A stretch of DNA of 64,000 nucleotides from UBA7672 sp040398425 (GCA_040398425.1 JBBATZ010000010.1:19414-83413); one strand, 5' to 3'; positions 8,843 to 18,306 are shown, numbered from the stretch's first letter. Notes: generated by a model from the letters alone, not told the origin. Numbers and translations: made by a program.

Positions 8843-9793
8843 ATGCAACCCGTCCTTTCCATTCGCGGTCTCAGCAAGTCCTACAAGGGTGGCCTGCAGG
8901 CGCTGAAGACCGTCGATCTCGATATCCAGCGTGGTGAGATATTCGCCCTGCTCGGCCCCAATGGCGCGGGCAAGACGACGCTGATCAACGCCGTTTGCGG
9001 CATCGTCACGCCGACGACGGGTCACATCACGGCCGCTGGCTACGACACGCGCAAGGACTATCGCGCAGCGCGCTCGCTCATCGGGCTGGTGCCGCAGGAA
9101 ATGCACATCGACATTTTCGAGACCGTCTGGGCAGTCACCTCCTATTCGCGCGGGCTGTTCGGCCTGCCGGCCAACCCGGCCTATATCGAACAGATCCTGA
9201 AGGACCTGTCCCTCTGGGAAAAGAAGAACGAGAAGCTGCAGGCGCTCTCCGGCGGCATGAAACGCCGCGTGCTGATCGCGAAAGCGCTCGCGCACGAACC
9301 GGAAATCCTCTTCCTCGATGAACCGACCGCAGGCGTCGATGTCGAACTCCGCCGCGACATGTGGGCGCTCGTCCGCAAGATGCGCGACCGCGGCGTCACC
9401 ATCATCCTCACCACGCACTACATCGAGGAAGCCGAGGAGATGGCCGACCGCGTCGGCGTCATCACGAAGGGCGAACTCATCCTCGTCGAGGAAAAGAAGA
9501 CGCTGATGAAGAAGCTCGGCAAGAAGCAGGTGAATTTCGAGCTTGTCGAGCCGCTCGCAGCCCTGCCCGACACACTCAAGGAGTGGGACCTCGCGCTCGC
9601 CGACAAGGGCCACCGACTCGAATACACGTTCGACACGACGGCCGACCGCACAGGCGTCGCCTCCCTGATCCGCCGCATGAGCGAGCTGGGCATCCTGTTC
9701 AAAGATCTCGAGACGAAGCAGTCCTCGCTCGAAGACATTTTCGTCAGCCTGGTGCATGCGCCGAAGCCCGCATCAGCAGACGTCAGGAGCTGA
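8843..9793 (+). CDS. ABC-2 type exporter, ATP-binding subunit
   Basis: Cytoplasmic ATPase of an ABC exporter, 316 residues. Walker A GPNGAGKTT, signature LSGGMKRR, Walker B ILFLDEPTAGVD and the H-loop TTHY are all intact. The C-terminal ~90 residues form the extra region usual in ABC-2 (drug, lipid or polysaccharide) exporters. The permease begins 4 nt after its stop, so they form one operon and one transporter. The substrate cannot be told from sequence. Confidence 0.93.
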   Translation: MQPVLSIRGLSKSYKGGLQALKTVDLDIQRGEIFALLGPNGAGKTTLINAVCGIVTPTTGHITAAGYDTRKDYRAARSLIGLVPQEMHIDIFETVWAVTSYSRGLFGLPANPAYIEQILKDLSLWEKKNEKLQALSGGMKRRVLIAKALAHEPEILFLDEPTAGVDVELRRDMWALVRKMRDRGVTIILTTHYIEEAEEMADRVGVITKGELILVEEKKTLMKKLGKKQVNFELVEPLAALPDTLKEWDLALADKGHRLEYTFDTTADRTGVASLIRRMSELGILFKDLETKQSSLEDIFVSLVHAPKPASADVRS

Positions 9794-9797
9794 CCCC

Positions 9798-10628
9798 ATG
9801 GCCGACGCAGCAACCAGCCAACCCACGGCCGCTCACGCTCCGATCGTCCGCAACGTGCCGGCCTTCAACGGCCACAGCGTCTGGGCGATGTACCGTTTTC
9901 AAATGGTGCGCTTCTTCCGCACCATCGGCGAAAGCCTCGCAACACCCGTGATCACAACCGCGCTCTATTTCGTGGTCTTTGGCTCCGCCATCGGCAACCG
10001 CATGGGCATGATCATCCCGGGGATCGAGTATGGCTCCTTCCTGGTGCCGGGCCTCATCATGCTGTCGATCTTCACCAACTCGATCTTCAACGCGAGCTTC
10101 GGCATCTACTTTCCGAAATTCACCGGCACGATCTACGAGTTGTTGTCGGCTCCTGTGTCCTCGCTGGAGATCGTCATCGCCTTCGTCGGCGCAGCCGCGA
10201 CCAAGTCCGTGATCCTGGGACTCGTAATTCTGGCCACGGCCTATCTTTTCGTACCCGTCACCATCCTGCATCCGCTCGAGATGGTGCTTTTCCTTATCCT
10301 TGTATCCTTCGCCTTCAGCCTGTTCGGCTTCATCATCGGAATCTGGGCGCAGAGCTTCGAGCAGCTGAACTTCATCCCGATGCTGATCGTGACGCCGCTG
10401 ACCTTCCTCGGCGGCGCATTCTACACGGTCGACATGCTGCCCGAAGCCTGGCGCGGCATTGCCCAGCTGAACCCGGTCGTGCACCTGATCTCGGGCTATC
10501 GCTGGACGTTCTTCGGTCTCCAGAGCGACAATGTCGGCCTCAGCCTCGGCGTCACGGCGGCCTTCATCCTGATCCTGCTCGGCGTCGTCGGCTGGATGTT
10601 CAAGACGGGCTACCGGCTCAAGAACTGA
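9798..10628 (+). CDS. ABC-2 type exporter, permease subunit
   Basis: Inner-membrane permease of 276 residues with about six hydrophobic segments between residues 45 and 270 and the ABC-2 membrane domain pattern, including FLGGAFYTVDMLPEAWRG and a nearby PVVHLISGYR. The start at 9798 is chosen because AGGAG lies just upstream; an earlier in-frame ATG at 9756 would overlap the ATPase gene. Together with the preceding ATPase it forms a dimer-of-subunits exporter, closest in type to the daunorubicin/multidrug group, though substrate is unknown. Confidence 0.91.
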   Translation: MADAATSQPTAAHAPIVRNVPAFNGHSVWAMYRFQMVRFFRTIGESLATPVITTALYFVVFGSAIGNRMGMIIPGIEYGSFLVPGLIMLSIFTNSIFNASFGIYFPKFTGTIYELLSAPVSSLEIVIAFVGAAATKSVILGLVILATAYLFVPVTILHPLEMVLFLILVSFAFSLFGFIIGIWAQSFEQLNFIPMLIVTPLTFLGGAFYTVDMLPEAWRGIAQLNPVVHLISGYRWTFFGLQSDNVGLSLGVTAAFILILLGVVGWMFKTGYRLKN

Positions 10629-10664
10629 TGCGCTAAGGATGGCCCTCCTTTTGGGAGGCCGTCC

Positions 10665-12581
10665 ATGCTCCGCAAGCTGACACTCGTCGCAAGCGCTGCC
10701 GCGCTCGTCGCCATCTCGGCTATCGCGCTCGCACAGCAGCCACCCGTCGTCACGCCCCCGGCCGTCACACCAATGGCGCCGGAGATGAACCCGACCTACA
10801 GCTACGTCCGCCCCGAGGCTGATTACATCCGCAAGGAAGTCATGATCCCGATGCGCGATGGCGTGAAACTGTTCACAGTCATCGCGATGAAGAAGGGCAC
10901 AGCGAACGGCCCGATCCTGCTCACCCGCACCGTCTACAACGCGGGCAAGGCGACGGCCCGCATGGGCAGCCAGCGCCTCGTCGACATCCTGCCGGTGATG
11001 GACGCCGAGTTCGTCAATGACGGTTACATTCGCGTCTATCAGGACGCGCGCGGCCGCAACAAATCCGAAGGCGAGTTCGTGATGAACCGCCCGATCATCG
11101 GCGTTCTCAACAAGACCAGTGTAGACGAATCGACGGACGCCTACGACACGATCGACTGGCTGGTGAAGAATGTGCCGGAGTCGAACGGCAAGGTCGGCAT
11201 CACGGGCTCGTCCTATCTCGGCTTCACGTCGCTTGTCGCCACAATCAACCCGCACCCGGCGCTGAAAGCCTCGGTGCCGCAGAGCCCGATGGTTGATGGC
11301 TGGATGGGCGATGACTGGTTCCACAACGGCGCCTTCCGCCAGCCGAACTTCGACTACGCCACCAGCATGACCTTCGACGCCGGCGACAATGACGATGTCG
11401 CCTCCGGCACGGGTGATGACTATGCGACCTTCCTCGCCGCCGGTTCGGCTGGCGACTACGCGAAGAAGTACGGCCTTGAAAGCTTCCCCTTCGTGCAGAA
11501 GCTCTTCCAGAACCCGGCCTACACGACCTTCTGGTCGGAGCAGGCCGTAGACAAATGGTTCAAGGACAAGCCGCTGACCGTTCCAACCATGCTGGTCGTC
11601 GGTCAGTGGGACCAGGAAGACAGCTATGGCGCGCCCGCTGTCTACAAGGCCCTGGAACCGAAGGACACGAACAACGACAAGCTCTCGCTGGTGATCGGCC
11701 CATGGCGCCATTCCGGCGTGAACTACATGCAGACGGAACTGGGGCCGTACAAACTGCCCGGCGACATCGCGCTCGATTTCCGCAAGCGCTACATGAAGCC
11801 TTTCCTCGATCATTATCTCAAAGGCGGTCCCGATCCGAAGATCGCTTCAGCGGTCACCTACGCGACCGGCATCAACACGTGGAACGAGTCGAAGACCTGG
11901 CCGGTCGGCGCGGCGACGCCGCTCTACCTGCAGGCCGACGGATCGCTCGACTGGACCAAACCGTCTGCAAAGGATGCGCAAGACGACTTCGTCTCAGATC
12001 CCGCAAAGCCCGTGCCCTTCACGCCGCGCCCCGTCCACATGCGTGACGCCGACGCCTGGCGCACATGGCTGATCCGCGACCAGCGTTTCGTCTCCGGCCG
12101 TCCCGACGTGCTGGAATACACGACCGCCGCCCTCACCTCGGACGTCCACATCATGGGCGCCCCGCAGGTTGATCTTTTTGCTGCCACCTCAGGCACAGAC
12201 TCGGATTGGGTCGTGAAACTGATCGACTTGTACCCGGACGAAGATACCTACCACCCCGAGACCGCCGGCATGCAGATGGGCGTCGCCTTCGAGATCTTCC
12301 GCGGCCGCTATGTGAAGGACTTCGCCAAACCCCAGGCCCTCAAGCCCGGCAAGGCGGAGAACTACAAGTTTGGCCTTCCCAATGTCGACCACGTCTTCCT
12401 GAAGGGCCACCGCATCATGGTGCAGGTGCAATCCACCCTCTTCCCCCTCTACGACCGCAACCCGCAGACCTACGTCCCCAACATCTTCTTCGCGAAGCCG
12501 GGGGACTACAAAAAGGCCACGCAGAGCATCTACCGCTCCGCCGCCCAACCCAGCGCGGTGTTGCTGCCGGTGGTGAAATAG
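10665..12581 (+). CDS. Secreted CocE/NonD (S15-type) hydrolase
   Basis: Alpha/beta hydrolase of the X-Pro dipeptidyl-peptidase/alpha-amino acid ester hydrolase group, 638 residues, with a cleavable signal peptide ending near AIALAQQ. The nucleophile elbow GSSYLG puts the catalytic Ser at residue 183. A downstream GQWDQED and a PWRHSGVNY segment supply the expected Asp and His. A C-terminal jelly-roll domain completes the family layout. It likely acts on peptides, amides or amino-acid esters in the periplasm. A GGGAGG Shine-Dalgarno sequence precedes the ATG; the gene stands 36 bp after the ABC permease and may be cotranscribed. Confidence 0.9.
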   Translation: MLRKLTLVASAAALVAISAIALAQQPPVVTPPAVTPMAPEMNPTYSYVRPEADYIRKEVMIPMRDGVKLFTVIAMKKGTANGPILLTRTVYNAGKATARMGSQRLVDILPVMDAEFVNDGYIRVYQDARGRNKSEGEFVMNRPIIGVLNKTSVDESTDAYDTIDWLVKNVPESNGKVGITGSSYLGFTSLVATINPHPALKASVPQSPMVDGWMGDDWFHNGAFRQPNFDYATSMTFDAGDNDDVASGTGDDYATFLAAGSAGDYAKKYGLESFPFVQKLFQNPAYTTFWSEQAVDKWFKDKPLTVPTMLVVGQWDQEDSYGAPAVYKALEPKDTNNDKLSLVIGPWRHSGVNYMQTELGPYKLPGDIALDFRKRYMKPFLDHYLKGGPDPKIASAVTYATGINTWNESKTWPVGAATPLYLQADGSLDWTKPSAKDAQDDFVSDPAKPVPFTPRPVHMRDADAWRTWLIRDQRFVSGRPDVLEYTTAALTSDVHIMGAPQVDLFAATSGTDSDWVVKLIDLYPDEDTYHPETAGMQMGVAFEIFRGRYVKDFAKPQALKPGKAENYKFGLPNVDHVFLKGHRIMVQVQSTLFPLYDRNPQTYVPNIFFAKPGDYKKATQSIYRSAAQPSAVLLPVVK

Positions 12582-12635
12582 GGTCGCGGCGGATGCCCCT
12601 TCATCCCGCCGCCAAAACCCGCTAGACCGCGCGGC

Positions 12636-13622
12636 ATGAACAAGATCCCGGCCTCGATGCTCGACCCCAACGCGGACGCATTCGCCACCGCGCGCCTGCT
12701 GTCCGAGGCGCTGCCCTACATCCAGCGCTACGACAGACAGACGATCGTCATCAAATACGGCGGCCACGCCATGGAGAATGGCGACCTAGCGGACGCCTTC
12801 GCCCGCGACGTCGTCCTGCTCAAGCTGCTGGGCATCAACCCCGTCATCGTCCACGGCGGCGGGCCGCAGATCGGCCGCATGCTCGAAAAGCTCGGCATCG
12901 CCTCCACCTTCGAGGACGGCCTGCGCGTCACTGACGCCGCCTCGATGGAGATCGTCGAGATGGTGCTCGCCGGCGGCATCAACAAATCCATCGTTCGCGC
13001 CATCAACGCGGCCGGCAACCAGGCTTTCCAGATCGACGGGGCAGACCCGGATCGCGTGACAAAGGTGAAAGCGGTCGGCCTCTCCGGCATCGACGCCAAC
13101 CTGATCTCCGCGACAAAGATCACCCGCACCAAGCGCGACCCGGATTCGAATATCGAGCGCGTGGTCGATCTCGGCTTCGTCGGCGAACCTGACAAGGTAG
13201 ACATTTCGGTACTGGAAGCATTGGCCGCCCAGGCCGATGACGACTTCATTCCGGTCGTGGCGCCTGTCGGCATCGGGCCGGATGGCAAGAGTTTCAACAT
13301 CAATGCAGACACCGCCGCCGGGGCCATTGCCGGCGCGCTGAAGGCCGAACGCGTGCTTTTCCTCACCGATATCGCCGGCGTGCTCGATAAATCAGGCAAA
13401 CTGATCGAGAAACTGTCTGTCGACGAGGCGCGCGAACTCATCGCAGATGGAACTGCAAAAGGGGGGATGATTCCCAAGCTTGAAACCGCCATGCAGGCGG
13501 TGGAAAAGGGAGTCGGTGCCGCCGTAATTCTGGACGGGCGGCAACGCCATGCCCTTCTGATGGAGCTGTTCACCGAACATGGCGCGGGTACGCTCGTTCA
13601 CAATGGAAAACCGCGCGGCTAG
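12636..13622 (+). CDS. argB: Acetylglutamate kinase
   Basis: Second step of arginine biosynthesis: phosphorylates N-acetylglutamate. Amino-acid kinase fold with IKYGGHAM at the start of the core, VIVHGGGPQIG for the phosphate-binding loop, FNINADTAAGAIA, and a C-terminal GGMIPKLE segment. The 328-residue length and the N-terminal helix fit the arginine-inhibited hexameric type (inference). The next gene starts inside its last 20 bases, suggesting translational coupling. Confidence 0.96.
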   Translation: MNKIPASMLDPNADAFATARLLSEALPYIQRYDRQTIVIKYGGHAMENGDLADAFARDVVLLKLLGINPVIVHGGGPQIGRMLEKLGIASTFEDGLRVTDAASMEIVEMVLAGGINKSIVRAINAAGNQAFQIDGADPDRVTKVKAVGLSGIDANLISATKITRTKRDPDSNIERVVDLGFVGEPDKVDISVLEALAAQADDDFIPVVAPVGIGPDGKSFNINADTAAGAIAGALKAERVLFLTDIAGVLDKSGKLIEKLSVDEARELIADGTAKGGMIPKLETAMQAVEKGVGAAVILDGRQRHALLMELFTEHGAGTLVHNGKPRG

Positions 13623-14643
13623 CTGGCTGATAAGGCTGGCTTGCCTCTTCGGCCTCGCCGCCGCACTGATCGTTCCGTCCTCGGCACAAGGCGGCGACAG
13701 CGGCTGGCGGCTGTGCAACAGCACCAGCTATGTCATCGAAGCCGCCACCGGCCGCCCCGATGGCGAGGACGTCATCGTCGAAGGCTGGACACGCATCCGC
13801 CCCGGCCAGTGCGAGATCGCGCTCCCGGCCCCGTTGAAGGCCGGCATCTATTTCGTGTACGCCCGCACCTCCAAGGCCCATCGCGGCGGCGAGCGTGACT
13901 GGAGCGGCGCCACCCCGCTCTGCATCGACACCAACGGATCCTTCGCGGTCGAGAACCCCTCCTCCTGCCAGTCCATGGGCCTCGAACAGCGCAACTTCGC
14001 TGCTGTCCGCCTCGAGGGCCGCGGCGGCTCGATGTCGTTCAAGGAAACCGATCTCTACGACAAGGCTAACCAGTCGCCGCAAAACGCCGGCATCCAACGC
14101 CTGCTCAACGACGCCGGCATTTTCCAGGACGTGGTCGATGGCTATCTCGGCCGCGAAAGCCGCGCCGCCATCAACGCCTTCCTCGCAGAGCGCAAACTGC
14201 CGCTCACCACGACGCAGGCAGAACTGATCGACGTGCTCGAAGACGTCGCCAACCGCCGCGCCCGCCAGGTCGGCATGGAGCTGTGCAACCGCACCGGCGC
14301 CCGCATCCTCGCCGCCGTTGCACGGAGCCGTCCTGATGGTCTTGAATCGCGTGGCTGGTGGATGATCGATGCCAACATGTGCGTCCGCGCTGTCGACGAA
14401 AGCCTCATCACCGCGCCGCATTACGTCTTCGCCGAGATGGCCACCGACGCAGGCGTCCGCCGCCTCAAGAATGCCGCGACCATCTTCTGCACCTCGCGCG
14501 CCCAGTTCGCCATCGTCGGCAACCAGAACTGCGACGGCCGCCGCTACCGCCCCGAAAAATTCGTCGAGACCTCCCCGCCCGAGGAAGGCAAGCTCGTCTA
14601 CGAATTCTTCGATACGGCGTTCGGGCCAGCACAGCTGGACTAG
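13603..14643 (+). CDS. Secreted protein with two DUF1036 domains
   Basis: A signal peptide (about 1-28) precedes a DUF1036 domain (about 30-140; WRLCNSTSYVIEAA, with conserved Cys pairs). A short segment resembling a peptidoglycan-binding helix repeat follows (about 155-205; IQRLLNDAGIFQ ... GYLGRESRAAINAF), then a second DUF1036 domain (about 215-325; MELCNRTGARILAAV). The function of DUF1036 is unknown. The ATG at 13603 is used because it places a clean signal peptide at the N-terminus; it overlaps argB by 20 nt in another frame. It converges on the small membrane protein gene at 14677. Confidence 0.85.
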   Translation: MENRAASWLIRLACLFGLAAALIVPSSAQGGDSGWRLCNSTSYVIEAATGRPDGEDVIVEGWTRIRPGQCEIALPAPLKAGIYFVYARTSKAHRGGERDWSGATPLCIDTNGSFAVENPSSCQSMGLEQRNFAAVRLEGRGGSMSFKETDLYDKANQSPQNAGIQRLLNDAGIFQDVVDGYLGRESRAAINAFLAERKLPLTTTQAELIDVLEDVANRRARQVGMELCNRTGARILAAVARSRPDGLESRGWWMIDANMCVRAVDESLITAPHYVFAEMATDAGVRRLKNAATIFCTSRAQFAIVGNQNCDGRRYRPEKFVETSPPEEGKLVYEFFDTAFGPAQLD

Positions 14644-14676
14644 CGCGACATCGCCAGGGCGCTCGCCCCGCCTACC

Positions 14677-15321
14677 CTACGGCGCGGGAGCAGGCGCAGA
14701 CGTCTCCGGAGTTGCTACCTGATCCGCATCAGCCGGCGCCGCTACTTGCAGCTCCGCCAGCCACTCAACACCAAGACCGAATTTCGGATTGTCTGTTTTG
14801 CGGTACTCCGCAACATCGTCCTTGAGCTTGGTCCACACGTCCACGGCGTAGGGCTTGAACAGCTCGGAGGCGACATACTCATCGCACGTCCCACTGAGTA
14901 CGCAGATCTGCAGCGCGTCGAAAAAATCGAAGTAGACAAAAATGTCGTTGAGCTTCAGCTCACCCGCTGTCGAATCCGCCGCGGCGTCCGCATAGATCCG
15001 TTCGCGCGCAGCAAGCTGGTCGGTGCGATTGAAAATCTCGAACATCTTGAATGTCTCGATGTAGGTCGCCTTCACGTCCTGATTCAACTGGCGCTCCTGC
15101 AGCGCATAGTCCTTGTCGGCCTGCAGCTGTTCCGCGTCGATCGCCTTCTGTTGCTGGTCGATCGCCGTCCACCCGCCGATCCCCGCACCAATCACGCCCA
15201 CCCATGTAGCGATGATGGTCGAAACGCCCGCGAACCCCAGTTTTTCCGCCACGATGTCACCCCGATGGCGCAACAGCGCCAATGCCTGACGGTCACCCTG
15301 ACACACCGCAAACGCCCGCAT
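14677..15321 (-). CDS. Hypothetical single-pass membrane protein
   Basis: About 214 residues. One membrane segment lies near the N-terminus (around AGVSTIIATWVGVIGAGI), followed by a helical stretch rich in Gln, Asp and Glu (QQQKAIDAEQLQADKDYAL) and a soluble domain, then an Ala/Pro-rich tail. No family recognised. The ATG at 15321 is one candidate; a GTG near 15255 would place the membrane segment closer to the terminus. The open frame runs further to 15639, but that part overlaps dapD and looks non-coding. It lies head-to-head with dapD. Confidence 0.6.
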   Translation of the reverse strand: MRAFAVCQGDRQALALLRHRGDIVAEKLGFAGVSTIIATWVGVIGAGIGGWTAIDQQQKAIDAEQLQADKDYALQERQLNQDVKATYIETFKMFEIFNRTDQLAARERIYADAAADSTAGELKLNDIFVYFDFFDALQICVLSGTCDEYVASELFKPYAVDVWTKLKDDVAEYRKTDNPKFGLGVEWLAELQVAAPADADQVATPETSAPAPAP

Positions 15322-15415
15322 AGTCCGTGACGTAGCGACAAACACCGAAGAAATCCGTTTGGCGCCCCAGCGTTCTCGCGTTAATCCGCCACCTGCACAT
15401 GCCGGGAGACCCACC

Positions 15416-16264
15416 ATGACCACCAGCCTCGAACAGACCATCGATGCCGCGTGGGAAGATCGCGCATCGCTCTCCGCCTCAACGCAAGGCGCAGTCCGCA
15501 GCGCCGTGGATGATGCCCTCGCCGAGCTCGACAGCGGCGCGCTCCGCGTCGCCGAGAAATCCGCCTCTGGCGCATGGACTGTGAACCAGTGGCTCAAGAA
15601 GGCCGTCTTGCTCTCCTTCCGCCTGAACCCCAACCGCACGATGGGCGTCGATGGCCAGCAGCCCGGCCCCTACTTCGACAAGGTGCAGACCAAGTTCACC
15701 GGCTGGACCGACACACAATTCTCCGCCGCCGGCTTCCGCGCAGTACCCGGCGCCGTGGTGCGCCGCGGCTCCTTCATCGCGAAGGACGCGGTGTTGATGC
15801 CCAGCTTCGTCAACATCGGGGCCTATGTCGGCGAAGGCACAATGGTCGACACCTGGACCACGGTCGGCTCCTGCGCCCAGATCGGCAAGCACTGCCACCT
15901 CTCCGGCGGTGTCGGCATCGGTGGCGTGCTGGAGCCGCTGCAGGCCAACCCCGTCATCATCGAGGACAACTGCTTCATCGGCGCGCGCTCCGAAGTCGCC
16001 GAAGGCGTCATCGTACGCGAAGGCTCCGTCGTCGGCATGGGCGTCTATCTCGGCCAGTCTACGCCGATCGTGAACCGCGCCACCGGCGAGACACTGTTTG
16101 GCGAAGTCCCGCCCTACTCCGTCGTCGTCGCTGGCAACCGCCCCGGCTCCACGCCGATGCCCGGTCAGAACTGGACGCCGTCACTCTACTGCGCCGTCAT
16201 CGTCAAACAGGTCGACGCAGGCACGCGCTCCAAGACCAGCGTCAACGAACTCCTGCGGGCGTAG
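15416..16264 (+). CDS. dapD: Tetrahydrodipicolinate N-succinyltransferase
   Basis: Succinylase-branch enzyme of lysine and meso-diaminopimelate synthesis. 282 residues: N-terminal helical domain, then a left-handed hexapeptide beta-helix (about 120-230) with turns such as GAYVGEGTMVDTW and IGARSEVAEG, and a C-terminal strand region ending VNELLRA. Its product feeds both lysine and peptidoglycan. GGGAG precedes the ATG at 15416. The DUF3052 gene starts 2 nt after its stop. Confidence 0.96.
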   Translation: MTTSLEQTIDAAWEDRASLSASTQGAVRSAVDDALAELDSGALRVAEKSASGAWTVNQWLKKAVLLSFRLNPNRTMGVDGQQPGPYFDKVQTKFTGWTDTQFSAAGFRAVPGAVVRRGSFIAKDAVLMPSFVNIGAYVGEGTMVDTWTTVGSCAQIGKHCHLSGGVGIGGVLEPLQANPVIIEDNCFIGARSEVAEGVIVREGSVVGMGVYLGQSTPIVNRATGETLFGEVPPYSVVVAGNRPGSTPMPGQNWTPSLYCAVIVKQVDAGTRSKTSVNELLRA

Positions 16265-16266
16265 TC

Positions 16267-16686
16267 GTGGCGAAACCGTCCGCACAGCCATCCGGCTATT
16301 CGGGCAAACGCCTCATCGACAAGCTCGGCCTCAAGGACGGCGCAAAGGCAATCGCCATTGCGCCGCCCGCCGATTACGCCGAGCTCACCGCAAACGCTGC
16401 CATCACGCCGAAGAAAACAGCGCCCGCCACAGGCAACTACGACTTCATCCATCTCTTCGTGAAGACCACGGCAGACCTCGCCCGCGACCTCCCCAAGCTG
16501 GAACCCCGACTCGCCGACGGCGGCATGCTCTGGGTAAGCTGGCCGAAGAAATCGTCAAAGCTGTTCGTCGATCTAACCGAAGACGGCATCCGGAAGATCT
16601 GTCTTCCCTTGGGCCTCGTCGACGTGAAAGTCTGCGCCGTCGACGCTGACTGGTCGGGCCTCAGACTTTACCGTCGCAAGACCTGA
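16267..16686 (+). CDS. DUF3052 family protein
   Basis: 139 residues starting at GTG, two nt after dapD, so probably cotranscribed. The pattern YSGKRLIDKLGLKDG near the N-terminus, the central DFIHLFVKT strand and LWVSWPKKSSK fit DUF3052, a small Rossmann-like family of unknown function. No catalytic residues are recognisable. The 257 bp that follow to the next gene show no feature. Confidence 0.8.
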   Translation: MAKPSAQPSGYSGKRLIDKLGLKDGAKAIAIAPPADYAELTANAAITPKKTAPATGNYDFIHLFVKTTADLARDLPKLEPRLADGGMLWVSWPKKSSKLFVDLTEDGIRKICLPLGLVDVKVCAVDADWSGLRLYRRKT

Positions 16687-16943
16687 TCACCTCGCCCAGC
16701 CCACATGCCCGCATCGCGAAAGCTACACCCCCTTCCGCTGAAAAGCGGGCGCCCAGATTCGGCGGAAGTAGAAAACTCTTCCTCAGCAATCTCAGCAGCA
16801 TTCCCGCAAAAACAAGGGGAGACCAATACACAAACCGGCCAGGCCCCCTGCGAGAATGCCTCGTTATGCACGCTTAACAGCGCCCGTGGGAACTCGACGC
16901 AGCTCTCGCGCATTCATTTCACCGGACCAGGCGGAGGCCACCC

Positions 16944-17108
16944 ATGCAGTATATTTCTCTGATCCTGTTCGTCGTCGCCGCAGTGCTCGCAGCAGGGCTC
17001 ATTATCGGCGCAGCGTTCAAACTGGTCGGCTTCGCCATCGCAGCGCTGCTCGTTGTCGTCGCCGTATCGTGGGTCATGAGCAAGGTACGCGGACCCCGCA
17101 CGCGGTAG
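16944..17108 (+). CDS. Small two-helix membrane protein, 54 residues
   Basis: A short frame with GGAGG six bases before its ATG. It encodes 54 residues forming two hydrophobic segments (about 4-22 and 27-45) and a basic tail (VRGPRTR). The strong ribosome site and clean membrane pattern support a real gene. No family recognised; it is followed 60 bp later by a similar small membrane protein. Confidence 0.6.
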   Translation: MQYISLILFVVAAVLAAGLIIGAAFKLVGFAIAALLVVVAVSWVMSKVRGPRTR

Positions 17109-17169
17109 TCAGGAACACATCGACAGCCTGAGCATTGTCACCACGACCCCAATGGCACGGAGCCAAGAC

Positions 17170-17373
17170 ATGCCCTCATTCGTTCTGTACATGCTCGGAT
17201 TCGTGATCCTGTCCGCCGGCCTCCTGTTTGGCGCCTACATCCTCGGCGTCAGCACACAATGGATTGCGGTGATCGGCATGGTTCTGCTCGGAATCGGAGT
17301 CATTACCGGCGTCGCCAGGACGCGCCGCCGTGATGCGCCTGCCGCAAGCGAGCCGTCTGCTGACAATGGCTGA
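17170..17373 (+). CDS. Small membrane protein, two helices
   Basis: 67 residues from the ATG at 17170 (a frame start at 17152 adds six). Two membrane helices (MLGFVILSAGLLFGAYIL and IAVIGMVLLGIGVITGVA) are followed by a basic and Ala/Ser-rich cytoplasmic tail. No known family recognised. It follows the 54-residue membrane protein in the same direction and may be cotranscribed. Converges closely on the next gene (3 nt). Confidence 0.6.
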   Translation: MPSFVLYMLGFVILSAGLLFGAYILGVSTQWIAVIGMVLLGIGVITGVARTRRRDAPAASEPSADNG

Positions 17374-17376
17374 ACT

Positions 17377-18306
17377 CTAGTAACCCTGCCCCACGCCGCC
17401 ATCCAGCACGAGATTCCCGGCGGCGATGGGCCTGGCGACTTTCAGTTCCTTGACAACCTTGGTCATCGTCTGCCGCGTCGCCGGCTCGCAGATCGTCTTC
17501 TTGCTCGAGACCTTCACAAGCTTCACGCCCGGCCCGAACTTGCGCAGCAGCGAACGCTCATTGCAGTTACGCTCTGGCGTCTGCGTCCGGCATTGTACGA
17601 CGCCGCCCCGCCCATGCCACAGTGCCTCGCCCTTGCCGCACGAGAAGGTTTCGCCCTTATCGAAGTTGGCTGAGCCATTCACCATCTCGCCCATGGTAAC
17701 CTGCATGTGCGTGCCGGCGACACAGCGATAGATCTCGCCATTGTACTTGCTGTCGACCGCCATCTCGCCATCAACGCGTGAGGCCGGATGCGGTGTGTTC
17801 TTGTCGTCGATGCAGACAGCCTGAACCAGCCGCGTGCGCAGCTCCTCGGTCAGCTTGTCGATGCAGTAGTTTTCCGAACCGATCACATTCTCTTCGACAT
17901 AGCGCGTCTCATACCCGCCATCGACCGACAGGTTGCTGATCGTGCTCTGCGCGACGCCGGGGTTGCTGTAGTATCTCCCACCGCCGCCAATGAGATAACC
18001 TCCGGCAGCGCCCGATGCGTCGGCCGATGAATACGTCCCCGACGACGCCATGCTCGACGCATTGGCCGACGCCACCGCCGTCGATGTCGCGCCAACACTC
18101 ACATTCGCCGTCGCGACGTTAACGCCCGGCACATTGACCGTCAGATTTCGCGGCGCTGAACAGCAGCCGTGGGGCGGCGGAGGGGGCGGGGGTGATGGCA
18201 CCGGGCCGCAGGTGTTGCAGGACTGCCCGGCGGCTGTGAGCGCGGTTGCCCCCAAAGCCGTTGCGATGCCGGCTCCTGCCAGCATGTGTCGCCATGAAAC
18301 GCTCAT
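17377..18306 (-). CDS. Secreted Cys-rich hypothetical protein with poly-Pro and Ser/Ala/Asn repeats
   Basis: 309 residues with a signal peptide (about 1-28), then SCNTCGPVPSPPPPPPPHGCC: a Pro run flanked by Cys. Next is low-complexity sequence of Val/Asn/Ala/Ser/Gly (about 55-120), then a domain with regularly spaced Cys (about 150-300; ENYCIDK, YRCVAG, FSCGKGEALWHG, CRTQTPERNC). No family recognised; the layout suggests an exported surface or matrix protein. The start is fixed by GGAGG seven bases before the ATG; a longer frame to 18468 has no such site. Confidence 0.72.
   Translation of the reverse strand: MSVSWRHMLAGAGIATALGATALTAAGQSCNTCGPVPSPPPPPPPHGCCSAPRNLTVNVPGVNVATANVSVGATSTAVASANASSMASSGTYSSADASGAAGGYLIGGGGRYYSNPGVAQSTISNLSVDGGYETRYVEENVIGSENYCIDKLTEELRTRLVQAVCIDDKNTPHPASRVDGEMAVDSKYNGEIYRCVAGTHMQVTMGEMVNGSANFDKGETFSCGKGEALWHGRGGVVQCRTQTPERNCNERSLLRKFGPGVKLVKVSSKKTICEPATRQTMTKVVKELKVARPIAAGNLVLDGGVGQGY

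Noticed and set aside
9783..11813. Long open frame (676 codons) on the minus strand
   Set aside because: It is antisense to the ABC permease and CocE hydrolase; low-complexity His/Arg/Asp/Val-rich composition typical of GC-rich shadow frames.
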